From IMG/VR virus record IMGVR_UViG_3300032287_001307, positions 1 through 26,238 of that record: DNA of 26,238 nt. One strand, given 5' to 3'. The notes beneath the pieces are model-generated. The model ran no database searches, was not told the DNA's origin, and was given only the letters and a program-made list of their open reading frames with translations. This stretch comes from a virus. How positions within the stretch are numbered: the first letter of the stretch is position 1; every line of letters begins with the position of its first letter. A program made the translations under genes and the position numbers. This document shows positions 25,614 to 26,238 of this stretch, one piece after another.

Positions 25614-25762
25614 TCACCCAAGTTCTTGTAAATCGCATCCACCCATATCTTATCAATATATTTCCGTTCTTCATCAGTAATCATATTTGCTCTCATATAC
25701 TCTTCAAAGGTGATGTTATTATCATCCAAGAACTTTTGGAGTTCTTCAAGGTTTATAGACAT
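25604..25762 (-). CDS. Hypothetical 52-aa protein
   Basis: MSINLEELQKFLDDNNITFE, then EYMRANMITDEERKYIDKIW, then VDAIYKNLGEDT. Helical; the first 20 residues resemble a short HTH-like or SAP-like fold, but I cannot support it. It overlaps the upstream gene by 17 bases, and its stop is inside cassette G. Confidence 0.65.
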   Translation of the reverse strand: MSINLEELQKFLDDNNITFEEYMRANMITDEERKYIDKIWVDAIYKNLGEDT

Positions 25763-26051
25763 AAACCTCAAATGTCATTTTATTCATATGGTCTCCAAAT
25801 TCCATATTCATACTTACCACCTGTGCTTTATCATTTTGGAGTTGTTCTGCTACTTGTTGAAATGATGCTTTCAAATCATCAAGGTCATAAGATTTGATTT
25901 TACTAACAGGAATAGTTGAAGTATCCCGAAGTTTTTTCAGTTCATCTGCAAATGTTTCTTCACCCTCATAATCTTCTATTCTTGGAAGTTTTGGTTTCTC
26001 TTTCTTTTCGGGGTATAACTCAAAATATTTGTCTATAAGGGGATTGGTCAT
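25746..26051 (-). CDS. Hypothetical 101-aa protein
   Basis: MTNPLIDKYFELYPEKKEKP, then KSYDLDDLKASFQQVAEQLQ, then FGDHMNKMTFEVYVYKP. The final third looks like an alpha-beta pair; unrecognised. Starts on an ATGA overlap with the upstream zinc-finger gene. Confidence 0.65.
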   Translation of the reverse strand: MTNPLIDKYFELYPEKKEKPKLPRIEDYEGEETFADELKKLRDTSTIPVSKIKSYDLDDLKASFQQVAEQLQNDKAQVVSMNMEFGDHMNKMTFEVYVYKP

Positions 26052-26152
26052 TTCTCACACCGATGTAATGGAATACGAAGGAACTGAAAGAACCTTCCAG
26101 TCCATCCTATCTGTTCTCCACATTTTTGACAACGATAAGATGCGTAAGTCAT
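26048..26152 (-). CDS. Micro zinc-finger protein, 34 aa
   Basis: MTYASYRCQKCGEQIGWTGR, then FFQFLRIPLHRCEK. CxxC followed by a distal HRC could coordinate one zinc ion. Its short length is offset by four-base overlaps with both neighbours. Function unknown. Confidence 0.55.
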   Translation of the reverse strand: MTYASYRCQKCGEQIGWTGRFFQFLRIPLHRCEK

Positions 26153-26238
26153 TCTTTATCACCAAAATGTTCAAGTAAAGCACGGGCAAGTCCTCTTACG
26201 ATTTCTTCATCATACCACCAATCTTCACCATCACTCAA
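26149..26238 (-). CDS. Partial hypothetical protein, C-terminal 29 residues
   Basis: The frame enters from beyond the window edge and reads SDGEDWWYDEEIVRGLARAL, then LEHFGDKE, ending on an ATGA overlap with the next gene. A TTG at the edge could be a start, but more likely the gene continues outside. Unrecognised. Confidence 0.5.
   Translation of the reverse strand: MSDGEDWWYDEEIVRGLARALLEHFGDKE

Noticed and set aside
1-26238. tRNA genes
   Set aside because: Many T4-type cyanophages carry them, but I saw no convincing cloverleaf with a T-loop consensus on either strand by eye; a tRNA-finding program would settle this.

Overview
The window looks like an early/accessory region of a T4-type cyanophage (a phage of Synechococcus or a related cyanobacterium). 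The basis is a plant-type [2Fe-2S] ferredoxin gene, T4-style late promoters (NATAAATA), two proteins that begin like T4 capsid-targeting sequences, an SF2 helicase, a DUF6267-like nucleotidyltransferase, several free-standing homing endonuclease genes, and dozens of tiny overlapping genes. Every gene I accept is on the minus strand, so the region is transcribed from high to low coordinates. I see no tRNA, rRNA, CRISPR array or IS element. Most products are small and unrecognised.

Layout in + coordinates. 1-8.5 kb: small genes, a DUF6267-like protein, an overlapping ParB-like/DNA methyltransferase pair behind a consensus sigma-70 promoter, a helicase and a basic internal-head-protein candidate. 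8.5-10.4 kb: a homing-endonuclease-like gene without a visible nuclease domain, small membrane and acidic proteins, a second capsid-targeting candidate and a 45-residue remnant of a GIY-YIG endonuclease. 10.4-12.6 kb: a run of tiny genes with overlapping stops and starts, then a GIY-YIG endonuclease. 12.7-16.5 kb: an SPFH-derived membrane protein, an AbrB-like protein, ferredoxin and a GIY-YIG/NUMOD3 endonuclease. 16.6-20 kb: conserved phage hypotheticals, a metzincin protease and an RTX-repeat protein. 20-26.2 kb: paralogous small acidic proteins, a third GIY-YIG endonuclease and Zn-finger proteins.

Three layers of regulatory sequence stand out. (1) Nine copies of a ~30-bp element (core GGGGCCTTGAAAGTGTCC plus TATAGT) lie between stop and start codons in 0-13.7 kb. 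(2) A second cassette family (GGACACTTGAAGAACTGGCA block, hairpin, TATAAT) lies mostly at 21-25.6 kb and often supplies the upstream gene's stop codon; it resembles the mobile promoter/stem-loop cassettes (PeSLs) of T4-type phages. (3) All five homing-endonuclease or remnant genes, and one internal-protein candidate, have a late promoter inside an inverted repeat whose proximal arm abuts the start codon. Read-through RNA should hide the ribosome-binding region, whereas late RNA lacks the distal arm. This is the logic known for T4 lysozyme and I-TevI, and two copies show compensatory base changes. I consider this set of translation locks the strongest finding.
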